Position numbers and translations under genes: made by a program
Notes under the pieces: generated by a model
The model's database searches: none
The model's input: only the letters and a program-made list of their open reading frames with translations
What the model was told of the DNA's origin: nothing
Assembly: GCF_943590815.1 (NCBI RefSeq)
Contig: NZ_CALSBS010000022.1
Span: 25,756 to 89,755 of the forward strand
Direction of reading: 5' to 3'
Length of the DNA: 64,000 nt
From: Pseudocitrobacter vendiensis
GTDB lineage: Bacteria > Pseudomonadota > Gammaproteobacteria > Enterobacterales > Enterobacteriaceae
In this document: one piece after another, positions 1 to 9,076 of the stretch
Numbering within the stretch: position 1 is the first letter of the stretch
Layout of the letters: each line of letters opens with the position of its first letter

Positions 1-381
1 TGACCGAACCGGGGCTCATATAGGCTTCAAAAACTTTTTCCAGGTGGCTCACTTTAAAGCCGGTTTCTTCTTCAGCCTCCGCCAGAATCCGCGCTTCCGG
101 CGACGCTTGATCCAGCAGCCCCGCCGCCGCCTCAATCAACAGACCTGAGTGGCCGTTCACCGAAACCGGGAAGCGAAACTGTCGGGTCAGTACCACACTT
201 TTTTTCTCGCGGTTATAGAGCAGGATCGTTGCGCCATTGCCCCGGTCATAGACCTCGCGGCTCTGCGTCTGCCAGCTTCCGTCACGGCGCTGTACATCGA
301 AGGTATATTTTTTCAGTACGTACCAGTTATCAGATAGAAGCTGTTCCTGAACGTTGCGAAGGCGTGGTGTGTTATTGTGCA
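1..381 (-). CDS. NudK-like Nudix hydrolase (3' end cut by window edge)
   Basis: The first 127 codons are present; the gene runs off the left edge. The start ([23 protein letters not shown] at residue 1 onward, in part) and the block [16 protein letters not shown] near residues 44-59 closely follow E. coli NudK, a GDP-mannose pyrophosphatase. The Nudix box region begins [13 protein letters not shown] and continues with EAEEETGF. The EExG core is kept, but the first glutamate of the box as I recall it in NudK is serine here, and the usual Arg/Lys before the next Glu is alanine. It is a paralogue or relative rather than nudK itself, so the substrate is uncertain. It is divergent from the DeoR-type regulator at 466, which may control it. 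Confidence 0.8.
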
Positions 382-420
382 TTTTTATTCCTCAGGTGAA
401 TGACAAAAACGATAATGTCA

Positions 421-434
421 TGCACAATCGTGCA
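421..434. promoter_or_regulatory. Palindrome TGCAC-AATC-GTGCA in divergent promoter region
   Basis: A perfect 5-bp inverted repeat with a 4-bp centre lies between the two divergent starts at 381 and 466. The octamer TGCACAAT recurs at the start of the Nudix gene (minus strand, about 373-380). This is the obvious candidate operator for the adjacent DeoR-type regulator; that assignment is inference. Confidence 0.45.
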
Positions 435-465
435 ATATCAAGAAAAAACGTGAAGAGAAATATTC

Positions 466-1215
466 ATGCTCGCCAGCCAACGTAAAAAAGCAATTCTCGA
501 ACTGCTCGCGCAACATAAGCAAGTTTTATCCAGCGAACTGAGCCAAAGGTTCCTGATTTCAGAGGACTCTATCCGGCGTGATTTACGGGAACTAGCGGCT
601 GAAGGTCTGTTGCAGCGCGTTCATGGTGGTGCACTGCCCGCATCAGCCGCAATAGCGCCAATCGAAACACGCAAAAACGTGCAAAACCGTTCAAAGCAGA
701 TAGTGGCAGAAAAAGCGGTAAAACTGATACAACCAGGTCAGGTGGTGATGATTGATGGCGGAACCACCGCCCATGAACTGGTGGCGCGCCTACCACGGGA
801 TATCGCCTTTACCGTCGTCACTCACAGCCCAGGGATTGCCGTCAGTCTGATCGATCACCCACTGGTGGAGGTGATCGTCATCGGCGGGAGATTGTTTAAA
901 CATTCTGTTGTGACAGTGGGATCGGCAATGATCGATGCCATCAGTCATATCAATGCCGACCTCTTTTTTATGGGCGTGACGGGCATTCATGCCAGCGCAG
1001 GCTTTACCACGGGTGATTACGAGGAAGCCTGTGTGAAACGCGCCCTGTCGCAGCGCGCGGCAGAAACAGTGGTCATGGCCTCGGCTGAAAAGATGAATGC
1101 CGCTTCCGCTTTTGCCATCGGCCCGCTTTCCCTTGCCAGCGCGATTATCATCGATGGGGAGCCCGATGCCGCTTTACGCGAAGCCTGTGCAAAACAGCAG
1201 ATAGAACTGCTTTAA
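466..1215 (+). CDS. DeoR-family transcriptional regulator
   Basis: A 249-residue protein with the two-domain DeoR layout. The N-terminal winged helix (about residues 5-57) contains LSSELSQRFLISEDSIRRDL and the family hallmark LQRVHGGA. The sugar-phosphate sensing domain (about 75-235) contains MIDGGTTAHELVARL and ADLFFMGVTGI followed by GFTTGDYEEACVKRA. Such proteins usually repress sugar or nucleoside catabolic genes and are released by a phosphorylated ligand. The only nearby candidate target is the divergent Nudix gene, with a palindrome at 421-434 between them. I do not recognise it as a named E. coli regulator, and E. coli has no such gene beside eco. Confidence 0.85.
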   Translation: MLASQRKKAILELLAQHKQVLSSELSQRFLISEDSIRRDLRELAAEGLLQRVHGGALPASAAIAPIETRKNVQNRSKQIVAEKAVKLIQPGQVVMIDGGTTAHELVARLPRDIAFTVVTHSPGIAVSLIDHPLVEVIVIGGRLFKHSVVTVGSAMIDAISHINADLFFMGVTGIHASAGFTTGDYEEACVKRALSQRAAETVVMASAEKMNAASAFAIGPLSLASAIIIDGEPDAALREACAKQQIELL

Positions 1216-1356
1216 TCCTGACAGCGAGAAACTTCGTTTTCGGATTACTACGCAAAACAGTTCACTACTATTAATGCAAAAATCAGTAAATGGCACTTAA
1301 CATTCACGACAATGATGATAATCTTGCCGATGAACTACTGATAAAAAGGATTCACA

Positions 1357-1842
1357 GTGAAAAACACATTTACGCTCGCTGCTTTACTACTGACCGCAGT
1401 TTCGCTTTCTGCCACGGCGGCAGAGCAACCGCTGGAAAAAGTTGCGCCTTATCCGCAAGCGGAAAAAGGCATGAAGCGCCAGGTGATTCAGTTACCTGCG
1501 CAGCAGGACGAATCAGCGCTGAAAGTTGAGCTGATGATTGGTAAAACGCTGGAAGTCGACTGCAACCGTCACCGCCTGGGTGGCAAGCTGGAAAGCAAAA
1601 CGCTGGAAGGTTGGGGTTACGACTACTATGTCTTTGATAAAGTTGGCGAGCCGGTCTCCACCATGATGGCCTGCCCGGACAAAACGAAGACCAAACAGTT
1701 CGTTGCGGCGTATCTCGGTGACGACGGCATGTTGCGTTACAACAGCAAACTGCCGATCGTGGTCTACACCCCGGATAACGTGGAAGTTAAATACCGCGTC
1801 TGGAAAGCCGAAGAAGAAGTTCATAACGCTGTAGAGCGTTAA
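1357..1842 (+). CDS. eco: Ecotin, periplasmic serine protease inhibitor
   Basis: A 161-residue precursor. The start is GTG at 1357, preceded by AAAAAGGA, and gives a signal peptide [21 protein letters not shown] cleaved before [17 protein letters not shown]. The body matches E. coli ecotin closely, including the reactive loop STMMACPD, whose methionine is the P1 residue, and the C-terminal dimerisation strand around [19 protein letters not shown]. Ecotin dimers inhibit trypsin, chymotrypsin and elastase-like proteases in the periplasm. It is a single gene with its own upstream gap (1216-1356), followed by a REP pair and a terminator before convergent mqo. Confidence 0.97.
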   Translation: MKNTFTLAALLLTAVSLSATAAEQPLEKVAPYPQAEKGMKRQVIQLPAQQDESALKVELMIGKTLEVDCNRHRLGGKLESKTLEGWGYDYYVFDKVGEPVSTMMACPDKTKTKQFVAAYLGDDGMLRYNSKLPIVVYTPDNVEVKYRVWKAEEEVHNAVER

Positions 1843-1860
1843 TAACGTGTCCATGTTTAT

Positions 1861-1961
1861 GCCGGATGCGGCGTGAACGCCTTATCCGGCCTACAAAATC
1901 ATGCAAATTCAATATATTGCAGTTTTATGTAGGCCTGATAAGCATAGCGCATCAGGCATTG
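1861..1961. repeat. REP (BIME-like) pair between eco and mqo
   Basis: Two REP-type palindromes in opposite orientation. The first, 1861-1893, begins GCCGGATGCGGCGTGAACGC and ends in TTATCCGGCCTAC. The second, 1929-1961, has TAGGCCTGATAAGCATAGCG followed by CATCAGGCAT. They lie in the convergent gap after eco, the usual place for such elements, which can stall exonucleases and attenuate transcription. Confidence 0.85.
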
Positions 1962-1974
1962 GCAATCTGCAAGA

Positions 1975-1996
1975 AGCCCCGTATTCGGGGCTTTTT
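1975..1996 (+). terminator. Rho-independent terminator of eco (also faces mqo)
   Basis: The stem AGCCCC/GGGGCT with loop GTATTC is followed by TTTTT on the plus strand. It sits just before the mqo stop codon, so it serves eco and may work weakly for mqo in the reverse direction. Confidence 0.85.
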
Positions 1997-2001
1997 ATCA
2001 T

Positions 2002-3654
2002 TTACAGCGCAATATCCGCCATCTCATTCACCACCACCGGCTGTGATTTTGTCTGCGGTTGCGGGGTAGGATCGGCATCACGAACCGGCACGTAGCTCAG
2101 TTCCAGCACTTCACTGGTGTGCGCCAGAGTCTCTTCAATCGCCTGCGGATGTTCGTTCAGGCGCGAGCCGTAAGTCGGCACTACGGCTTTGATTTTCGCC
2201 TGCCAGGCTGCGGTCTGCATTTTCTCGTGGAACACTTTTTCCAGCAGTTGCAGCATAATTGGCGCAGCAGTAGAAGCACCCGGCGACGCACCGAGCAGGG
2301 CTGCCACAGTACCTTCATCGTCGCTCACCACTTCTGTGCCCAGACGCAGAACGCCGCCTTTCTGCGCATCGCGCTTGATAATCTGCACGCGCTGCCCCGC
2401 CTGCCACAAGCGCCAGTCGCCTTTCTGCGCCATCGGATAGTATTCACGCAGCGCGGCGTGACGATCCTTATCTTTCTGCAGCACCTGGCTAACCAGATAT
2501 TTCACCAGATCGAAGTTGTCCATTCCGACGTTGATCATCGGCATGATGTTCGATTTGTTGATCGACGCCAGCAGATCCCACAGCGATCCGTTTTTCAGGA
2601 AGCGCGTTGAGAAGGTCGCGAATGGTCCGAACAGAATGACGCGTTTGCCATCAATCACGCGGGTATCAATGTGCGGCACCGACATCGGTGGCGCGCCAAC
2701 ATCGGCCTGACCATATACTTTCGCCAGATGATGATTCACCACCTCGGGGTTTTCACACACCAGGAACTGGCCGCCAACCGGGAAGCCGGCATACTCTTTC
2801 GCTTGAGGAATTTTGGTCTGTTGCAGCAGTTTCAACGCCGCGCCACCCGCGCCGATAAAGATAAATTTGGCTTTAATCGTGCGTTTCGCGTGGCTGTTAT
2901 TGGCATCGGATACGGTGATGGTCCAGCTCTTGTCCGCATTCTGACGGAAACGACGCACCACCGTATTGAGCTGCAGGCTGAAGTTTTTATGCGCCTGCAA
3001 CGAGGAAATCAGCTGGCGGGTAATTTCGCCATAGTTCACATCGGTACCGGCTTCGGTACGTGTCGCGGCAATTTTTTGCTGCGGATCGCGCCCTTCCATC
3101 ACCAGCGGCGCCCACTCTTTAATCTGTTGATGATCTTCGGAGTAGCGCATACCGCGGAACAGTGGGTTCTGCTGCAGCGCACGGTAGCGCGCGCGCAGGA
3201 AGTTGACGTTCGCATCGCCCCAGACAAAGCTCATATGCGGAACGGTGTTAATAAAGGATTTCGGCTGCGTGAGGACGCCGCGCTTCACCTGATGCGCCCA
3301 GAACTGACGAGAAACCTGGAATGCTTCGTTTATATCAATCGCTTTTTCGATGCTGACAGAACCGTCCGCTTTCTGTGGCGTGTAGTTCAGTTCCATCAGC
3401 GCCGAGTGGCCGGTGCCTGCGTTGTTCCAGCCGTTGGAACTCTCTTCCGCGACGCTTTCCATTTGCTCGACCATGGTGATCGACCAGTTCGGTTCCAGCT
3501 CTTGCAGCCAGGTACCCAGCGTAGCGCTCATAATACCACCACCGATCAACAAAACATCCGTCTCGTGTATAACGCGGGAGTTGGTTTTGGCCACATCAGA
3601 AGCAGTATCGGAACCCGCTTTCTGTGCATTGGGTACAGCTGTCTTTTTCTTCAT
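2002..3654 (-). CDS. mqo: Malate:quinone oxidoreductase
   Basis: A 550-residue FAD enzyme that oxidises malate to oxaloacetate and passes electrons to the quinone pool at the inner membrane, bypassing NAD-dependent malate dehydrogenase. The FAD-binding motif is [20 protein letters not shown] (about residues 30-50), followed by [20 protein letters not shown], which is typical of Mqo. [12 protein letters not shown] and [10 protein letters not shown] lie mid-protein, and the [19 protein letters not shown] block is near the C-terminus. The length is like E. coli Mqo, and the C-terminal ADIAL is kept. The N-terminal 25 residues ([13 protein letters not shown]...) differ from the E. coli leader. 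It is monocistronic and divergent from the SulP gene. Confidence 0.97.
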   Translation of the reverse strand: MKKKTAVPNAQKAGSDTASDVAKTNSRVIHETDVLLIGGGIMSATLGTWLQELEPNWSITMVEQMESVAEESSNGWNNAGTGHSALMELNYTPQKADGSVSIEKAIDINEAFQVSRQFWAHQVKRGVLTQPKSFINTVPHMSFVWGDANVNFLRARYRALQQNPLFRGMRYSEDHQQIKEWAPLVMEGRDPQQKIAATRTEAGTDVNYGEITRQLISSLQAHKNFSLQLNTVVRRFRQNADKSWTITVSDANNSHAKRTIKAKFIFIGAGGAALKLLQQTKIPQAKEYAGFPVGGQFLVCENPEVVNHHLAKVYGQADVGAPPMSVPHIDTRVIDGKRVILFGPFATFSTRFLKNGSLWDLLASINKSNIMPMINVGMDNFDLVKYLVSQVLQKDKDRHAALREYYPMAQKGDWRLWQAGQRVQIIKRDAQKGGVLRLGTEVVSDDEGTVAALLGASPGASTAAPIMLQLLEKVFHEKMQTAAWQAKIKAVVPTYGSRLNEHPQAIEETLAHTSEVLELSYVPVRDADPTPQPQTKSQPVVVNEMADIAL

Positions 3655-3928
3655 TGTAGGGAGGCCTTACTTGAAATGCGATTTGTTACACGCAGGTAAA
3701 AACAATTCGTGGGTATACGGTATCACCAGCAACAAAAAAATTAAATATTGTTTAAATTTTAAGTTGTGTTTTGAGACCTGTTATCAAAATGTTTAATAAA
3801 TGTATACGTCAATTAAATTTTTGTATTGGCATTCTGTGACATAGAGCGGTAAACTGCTCCGTTTTGTGATAAATAGCACGAAAGCACGGCTTATAGAAAA
3901 CCGGCTATCGATAACCAATGAAGATCCT

Positions 3929-5167
3929 ATGTCAGACACCCCTTTTGCTCCCCAGGATGGTCGCCTCCTTTCCGTAATGCGCTCGCCCAAACTGCTGCTA
4001 CGTGAAACGCTGGCTGGCGTCATTACCGCGCTGGCATTGATCCCCGAAGTCATCTCTTTTTCCGTGATTGCTGGCGTTGACCCCAAAGTCAGTTTGATCG
4101 CCTCGGTCGTGCTGTGCCTGGCGATGTCCTTTCTCGGCGGGCGTCCGGCGATGGTGACTGCCGCCGCCGGTTCTGTGGCGCTGGTCATCGGGCCAATGGT
4201 GCATCAACACGGCGTGGGATACATCTTGCCCGCAGTGGTGATGGCTGGCGTGATTCAAATTCTGTTCGGCCTGTGCGGTATGGCACGGTTGATGCGTTTT
4301 ATTCCTCATCCGGTGATGACCGGTTTTGTCAACGCGCTAGGCGTGCTGATCTTCTTCGCGCAAGTGCCGCATTTCTGGAGCCGTAATCCGCTAATTATCG
4401 CGCTGTTCGTCGCGACCCTGCTGATTGTCCTGTGGGTGCCGCGGGTGATTAAGAGCGTGCCATCACCGCTGATTGCCATCGTGCTGTTAACCCTTTTCAC
4501 CGTCACAAGCGGTCAGCTACTGCCCACCGTAGGCGATGAAGGTTCGATGAGCGGCGGCCTGCCCGGCCTGACGCAATTACTGGTGCCGCTAAATCTCGAC
4601 ACCCTGAACATCATCTGGCCCTGCGCGCTGAGCATTGCGTTTGTCGGCTTAATGGAGTCGTTGCTGACGGCAAAGCTGGTTGATGATTTGACCGCGACGC
4701 CGTCAAATAAAGCACGCGAAAGCGCCGGGCTTGGCATCGCCAACATCCTGGCCGGTTTTTACGGTGGCATCGCGGGTTGTGCGATGATTGGTCAGACGAT
4801 CGTCAACGTGGAGATGGGAAAAGGCCGTAGCCGCGTTTCAACAATCATGGCAGGCCTGGTATTACTGTTGTTAGTGACGGCATTAAGCAAGGTGATGGCT
4901 GATATTCCGATGTCGGTACTGGCCGGTATTATGGTGATTGTGGCGTTCAAAACCTTTAGCTGGCACAGCATCCAGCCTGCAACACTGAAACGCGCCCCAT
5001 GGCCAGAAACCGTGGTGATGGTAGTCACGGTCGCGGCAACCGTCAGCACCGGCAATCTGGCGATTGGCGTGCTGGCGGGCGTGGTCTGCATGGTGCTAAT
5101 CCCTGCCCGCCTGAAAGCGAAACTGGCTGCTAAAGCAGAAAAATCGTCGCCAGCCCAAGGAAAATAA
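3929..5167 (+). CDS. SulP-family inorganic anion transporter lacking a STAS domain
   Basis: A 412-residue integral membrane protein from the ATG at 3929. An upstream in-frame GTG at 3866 would add 21 polar residues and is less likely. The SulP core is clear: GVITALALIPEVISFSVIAG, GGRPAMVTAAAGSVALV, IPHPVMTGFVNALGVLIF, GLMESLLTAKLVDDLT and GFYGGIAGCAMIGQTIVN. The protein stops soon after the last hydrophobic segment (LIPARLKAKLAAKAEKSS), so the cytosolic STAS domain of full-length SulP/DauA proteins (about 550 residues) is absent. The likely substrate class is sulfate, bicarbonate or carboxylates, and is not determined. Its last 38 bases overlap the 3' end of the convergent mgtE gene. E. coli has neither gene between mqo and yojI. 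Confidence 0.9.
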   Translation: MSDTPFAPQDGRLLSVMRSPKLLLRETLAGVITALALIPEVISFSVIAGVDPKVSLIASVVLCLAMSFLGGRPAMVTAAAGSVALVIGPMVHQHGVGYILPAVVMAGVIQILFGLCGMARLMRFIPHPVMTGFVNALGVLIFFAQVPHFWSRNPLIIALFVATLLIVLWVPRVIKSVPSPLIAIVLLTLFTVTSGQLLPTVGDEGSMSGGLPGLTQLLVPLNLDTLNIIWPCALSIAFVGLMESLLTAKLVDDLTATPSNKARESAGLGIANILAGFYGGIAGCAMIGQTIVNVEMGKGRSRVSTIMAGLVLLLLVTALSKVMADIPMSVLAGIMVIVAFKTFSWHSIQPATLKRAPWPETVVMVVTVAATVSTGNLAIGVLAGVVCMVLIPARLKAKLAAKAEKSSPAQGK

Positions 5168-6566
5168 AGAAGCCGCCGGTGTCGGTGATCGCGGTGATCA
5201 TCACGCTGGAGCCTACCGCCGGGTCGCGGCCAAACTTCACCATGATCATCGGGATCAGTACGCCCATTAGCGCCGCGACCAGCAGATTCAGCACCATCGC
5301 CAGCGTCATCACCGCACCCAGGTGCGGGTCGCTGTAGAGCAGCCAGGTGACGCAGCCCATGATCCCGCCCCACACCAGGCCATTAATCAACGCCACGCCC
5401 ATTTCACGCAGGATCAGAAATGAGAAGTTGCCCGGCTGGATCTGCTGTAGCGCCAGCGCGCGCACGATCATGGTAATCGTCTGGTTTCCGGTGTTACCGC
5501 CAATGCCTGCGACGATCGGCATCAACGACGCCAGCGCCACCAGTTGTGAGATGGTATGTTCGAAGCCATCGATGACGCGCGAAGCAATAAAGGCGGTGCA
5601 GAGGTTGATGGCCAGCCACGCCCAACGGGTTTTCACCGCTTTGGTCACTGGCGCAAACACGTCCTCTTCGGCACTCAGGCCACCCATGCGACGCAGATCG
5701 CTATCCGTTTCTTCATAAACCACGTCAACGATCTCATCGATGGTCAAACGTCCCATCAGTTTGCCCTGCTGATCGATAACCGCGGCGCTGACCAGGTTGT
5801 CACGTTCGAAGGTACGGGCCACCTTTTCCGACTCTTCTTCCGGGTGGAAAGCCACCGGTTCAGATTCCATTACCGCTTCAACGGTGCTTTGTGCCGGGCT
5901 GAGCAAAATGGTGGTCAGTTCAAGCTCGCCTACCAGCGTCATATCGCGCCGGGTGACGAACAGTTTATCGGTGTTTTCCGGCATTTTTCCGAGCCGCCGC
6001 AGGTAGCGCTGAACGGTCGCCAGCGTCACTTCCGGGCGCACGGTAATGACTTCGAACTCCATGATCGAGCCGACGCGATCGTGGGCGTAGTTCATCACCT
6101 GACGCACGCGTGCGCGCTCGGACGGCGGGAGCGTTGCCAGCAGGCGTCCGGTTAAATCGCGTGGCAGATGCTGAACCAGGTAAATCTGTTCATCGATGTC
6201 CAGCGTTTGCAATGCATCGAGCAACGCCCGGTCGCTCATATCGTCAATGAGGTCGTCCCAGACGTTCTCCGATGCTTCAAGCAACACTTTACCGCGCTTG
6301 TCATCTTCCACCACGTTCCATAACGCGTGACGCTCATCGGAGGGCAATGCCTCCAGAACGTCCGCCAGGTCCGGGCCAGGAAGATGCGCCACCAGCGCGC
6401 TCACTTCCGCAAGATCGTCGATAAGCGTACTTTCATCATACTGCTCGGCGAGCGTCAGTTTACCCAGCAGAACAGAAGTAATGGCTTTATCGGTGGTTAA
6501 GAGCCAGATAAGGCGCGCACGCTCTTCATCACGCAGCTTTGCGCTGTTTTTCATTATTGCGGACAT
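5130..6566 (-). CDS. mgtE: MgtE-family magnesium channel/transporter
   Basis: A 478-residue protein with the three MgtE parts. These are an acidic helical N domain (about residues 30-135, with repeats such as LADVLEALPSDERHALW), a CBS pair (about 140-265, with MEFEVITVRPEVTLATVQRYL and MESEPVAFHPEEESEKVA), and a five-helix membrane domain (about 285-478). The channel motif PIVAGIGGNTGNQTITMIVR and the closing GSSVMITAITDTGGFFIFLG are intact. MgtE passes Mg2+, with the N and CBS domains closing the pore when cytosolic Mg2+ is high. The chosen ATG has AAAGGA upstream; a second ATG lies four codons in. It overlaps the SulP gene tail-to-tail by 38 bp, so neither has a separate terminator. Confidence 0.95.
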   Translation of the reverse strand: MSAIMKNSAKLRDEERARLIWLLTTDKAITSVLLGKLTLAEQYDESTLIDDLAEVSALVAHLPGPDLADVLEALPSDERHALWNVVEDDKRGKVLLEASENVWDDLIDDMSDRALLDALQTLDIDEQIYLVQHLPRDLTGRLLATLPPSERARVRQVMNYAHDRVGSIMEFEVITVRPEVTLATVQRYLRRLGKMPENTDKLFVTRRDMTLVGELELTTILLSPAQSTVEAVMESEPVAFHPEEESEKVARTFERDNLVSAAVIDQQGKLMGRLTIDEIVDVVYEETDSDLRRMGGLSAEEDVFAPVTKAVKTRWAWLAINLCTAFIASRVIDGFEHTISQLVALASLMPIVAGIGGNTGNQTITMIVRALALQQIQPGNFSFLILREMGVALINGLVWGGIMGCVTWLLYSDPHLGAVMTLAMVLNLLVAALMGVLIPMIMVKFGRDPAVGSSVMITAITDTGGFFIFLGLATIFLL

Positions 6567-6672
6567 TGCCGGTCATCCTTTCGGTCATGTGAATGCCCGG
6601 CAGGTCAGCCGGGAGCATTAAGCATAGCGTGGAGTAATGTAAATAATAATAAACAGCATTTTAAAACCCATA

Positions 6673-6698
6673 AAAAAAGCGGCGAATGCCGCTTTTTT
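6673..6698 (-). terminator. Terminator downstream of yojI
   Basis: The stem AAGCGGC/GCCGCTT with loop GAAT carries an A run on one side and a T run on the other, so it can act in both directions. It lies immediately after the yojI stop codon and before the mgtE promoter gap (6567-6672). Confidence 0.8.
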
Positions 6699-6705
6699 CA
6701 TCAGG

Positions 6706-8349
6706 TTATGCCGTTCGGGCGACCGCATCGCGCGAGGCGGCGTCGCGCTCCTCGCCGGTCAACTCACTCAATTGACCATTGCGCATCTCCAGCAGACGAT
6801 CGGCATGGATGAAGTAGTGGTCGTCGTGGCTGATAGCGAAAACAGTTTTGCCCATCTGTTGCATCAGCGGGAGCAATATTTGGTAGAACTCGCGGCGGAA
6901 GTGCGGATCCTGATCGGCGGCCCACTCATCCAGCATAATGATGTCTCGCTCTTCCGCTAATGCCAGCAGTAGCGCCACACGCTTCTTTTGCCCTTTCGAG
7001 AGTTTAAGGTCAAGGATTTTGCCGTTTTCCAGCTTCACCTTATGCCCCATTTTCAGCTGTTCCAGCCACTTATCCACCAGCGCCGGGTCGGCCTGTTTTC
7101 CTTCCGGCCCCAGCAACTGGTCAAACAGCCAGACGTCGGTGAAGACCGCTGAGAATAGCTTACGGTAATCTTCCGGTTTGTCCGCCGCCAGCGGTTTGCC
7201 ATCCAGCAGAATCTGCCCTTTAACCGGTTGATAGAGCCCGGTAAGCAGCATCGCCAGCGTCGATTTACCGCTGCCGTTGCCGCCAATCAGGAATACCAGT
7301 TCGCCGCGATGGAGCGTCAGATTAATTGGGCCCACGGCGAAGGTGTTGTCTTCATAGTGAAACTCCACATCGCGCAGTTCGAGCGTTTGCCAGTTTGGAT
7401 ACGCTTTTGGCACCGGGAATTCCGCCTGGTAAGGTGCAAGCGAGAAGGTGTTGAGCTTTTTGAACGCCACCTGCGCGCTGAGCAACGTCGGCAGCGCGCC
7501 AACGGCCGATAACAACGGTGTGCGCAGGAACAGCAGCGTTAGCGAGTACGTCGCCGCCACGGCGGTATCCGCCCAGCCCAGACTGTTCGCCATCCAGAAG
7601 ACCAGGCCGATGGCGCCCAGCATCATTATGTTCGACCAGTTCACGGCGCTCAGGTGGAAGGTGTCGGCACGCACAATATGGTGACGGTAACTTTTCGCGT
7701 CCGGAATATAGAGCTGATTAAAGACATACTCTGCGCGTTCCCGGTTGAGCGTGAGCTCTTTGCGCCCTTCCAGCACGGTTTGATAATCCTGATACAGCGC
7801 ATCTTCCGTCTCACGCAGAATCGCCATATGTTTGTAGACCCGCGCCACCAGCACAAAACCGCCCCAGATGGTCAGCGCCATCCACAGTGCGGTCACCAGC
7901 AGCATTTTCGTCGACAGAAATGCCAGGTAAGCGGCGGAGCCAAAGGTCAGGATGATCCCCTGCACCAGTTCCGGCAGGCGGACGAAAGCGATGGTGATCG
8001 CACGCACATCGCTGGTCAGGCCCGCCAGCAGCGCCGCGCTGCCGAGTTTTTCGATGCGTTCGACCTGGGTGTCCAGAATACGTTTAATGAATTCGCTGCG
8101 CAGACGGTAAACAAAGTGATGTCCGAGGGTGGTCAGCGCCAGTTGCGAACCCAGCGTAACCGCCATCAGCAATAGCAGCAGCCCGAGAAACTCTGGCAGC
8201 ACCGTCAGCGACATATCGACCGTCGTGATTAAACGCAGGTTAATGAAGGCAATCAGCCCAATCCCTAACGCCGCACTCAGCAAACTCAGTGCCATAACGG
8301 CAATAAATGGCCAGCGGTACTGGCGCCAGACAAGCAGGAGAAGTTCCAT
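6706..8349 (-). CDS. yojI: ABC transporter/exporter YojI (permease-ATPase fusion)
   Basis: A 547-residue half-transporter with N-terminal membrane helices (about residues 12-310) fused to one ATPase domain (about 335-540). The Walker A is GGNGSGKST, the signature-like segment is LSKGQKKR, the Walker B is [12 protein letters not shown], and the switch histidine is in [10 protein letters not shown]. Sequence and length are close to E. coli YojI, an inner-membrane exporter known to pump microcin J25 with TolC. In E. coli it stands next to alkB as here, and the order yojI-alkB-ada-apbE is kept. It is separated from alkB by 76 bp and may be transcribed on its own. Confidence 0.95.
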   Translation of the reverse strand: MELLLLVWRQYRWPFIAVMALSLLSAALGIGLIAFINLRLITTVDMSLTVLPEFLGLLLLLMAVTLGSQLALTTLGHHFVYRLRSEFIKRILDTQVERIEKLGSAALLAGLTSDVRAITIAFVRLPELVQGIILTFGSAAYLAFLSTKMLLVTALWMALTIWGGFVLVARVYKHMAILRETEDALYQDYQTVLEGRKELTLNRERAEYVFNQLYIPDAKSYRHHIVRADTFHLSAVNWSNIMMLGAIGLVFWMANSLGWADTAVAATYSLTLLFLRTPLLSAVGALPTLLSAQVAFKKLNTFSLAPYQAEFPVPKAYPNWQTLELRDVEFHYEDNTFAVGPINLTLHRGELVFLIGGNGSGKSTLAMLLTGLYQPVKGQILLDGKPLAADKPEDYRKLFSAVFTDVWLFDQLLGPEGKQADPALVDKWLEQLKMGHKVKLENGKILDLKLSKGQKKRVALLLALAEERDIIMLDEWAADQDPHFRREFYQILLPLMQQMGKTVFAISHDDHYFIHADRLLEMRNGQLSELTGEERDAASRDAVARTA

Positions 8350-8425
8350 AAAACAGCAACCCGGAAAAGAAAAACAGCGTGCAGTGTAAACTGCCGCGCG
8401 AGTACATCAAGAATAATTCTTATTT

Positions 8426-9076
8426 TTATTCTTTATTACCCGCATGGCGAAAGGTGAGGTTATAGCGCAGTGGGCCAACCTGTGGATGGTGGCCCGGTTT
8501 GAGCGGCTGAATGCCATGATAAAAGAGGCGCGATTCGCCGCCCCACACCACCACATCGCCATGTTCCAGCAACACGCGCTGGAGCGGATCGTTACGCTTC
8601 AGGCCGCCAAACTGGAACACAGCGGGCAAGCCCAGCGAAACCGACACAATCGGCGCGCTCAGCGTGGCTTCGTCTTTATCCTGATGCAGCGACAGTTTCG
8701 CACCCGGAAGATAGCGGTTAATCAGGCAGGCGTCCGGCGAAAAATCAGCATAGCCCGCCTGCGTCGCCGCCTCCAGCGCCAGCCTGCGGAAAACATCCGG
8801 CATGGACGGCCAGGATTTACCCGTCAGCGGATCGCGCGGCGTGTAGCAGTAACCGTGGAGGTCGGTGCTCCAGCCCAGCGGGCCGCAGTTGGTCATCGCC
8901 ACCGACATGGTATAGCCGCCGGGCGTTACCATCTGGCGAAACGGTGACAACGCGGCGATCTGTTCAATCGCCGCCAGCAGTTCACCGGCCTGGCTTAGCG
9001 CCTGACGACGAAGGATGACTGCGCCTGCCGCCAGCGGTTCCTGCCAGGGGGCTTCATCAGCAAAGAGATCGAGCAT
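8426..9076 (-). CDS. alkB: AlkB, Fe(II)/2-oxoglutarate DNA repair dioxygenase
   Basis: A 216-residue oxidative demethylase that removes 1-methyladenine and 3-methylcytosine lesions. The iron ligands appear as H-x-D in LSLHQDKDEATL, with the distal histidine in the FYHGIQPLKPG region. The 2-oxoglutarate-binding arginines are in RYNLTFRHA at the C-terminus. Substrate-loop residues around TNCGPLGWSTDLHGYCY match the family. Its ATG shares one base with the ada stop codon (TAATG), so it is translationally coupled to ada as the second gene of the adaptive-response operon. Confidence 0.97.
   Translation of the reverse strand: MLDLFADEAPWQEPLAAGAVILRRQALSQAGELLAAIEQIAALSPFRQMVTPGGYTMSVAMTNCGPLGWSTDLHGYCYTPRDPLTGKSWPSMPDVFRRLALEAATQAGYADFSPDACLINRYLPGAKLSLHQDKDEATLSAPIVSVSLGLPAVFQFGGLKRNDPLQRVLLEHGDVVVWGGESRLFYHGIQPLKPGHHPQVGPLRYNLTFRHAGNKE

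Noticed and set aside
2671..3699. Plus-strand frame opposite mqo (342 codons)
   Set aside because: Antisense to mqo, no family resemblance and no ribosome site of note.
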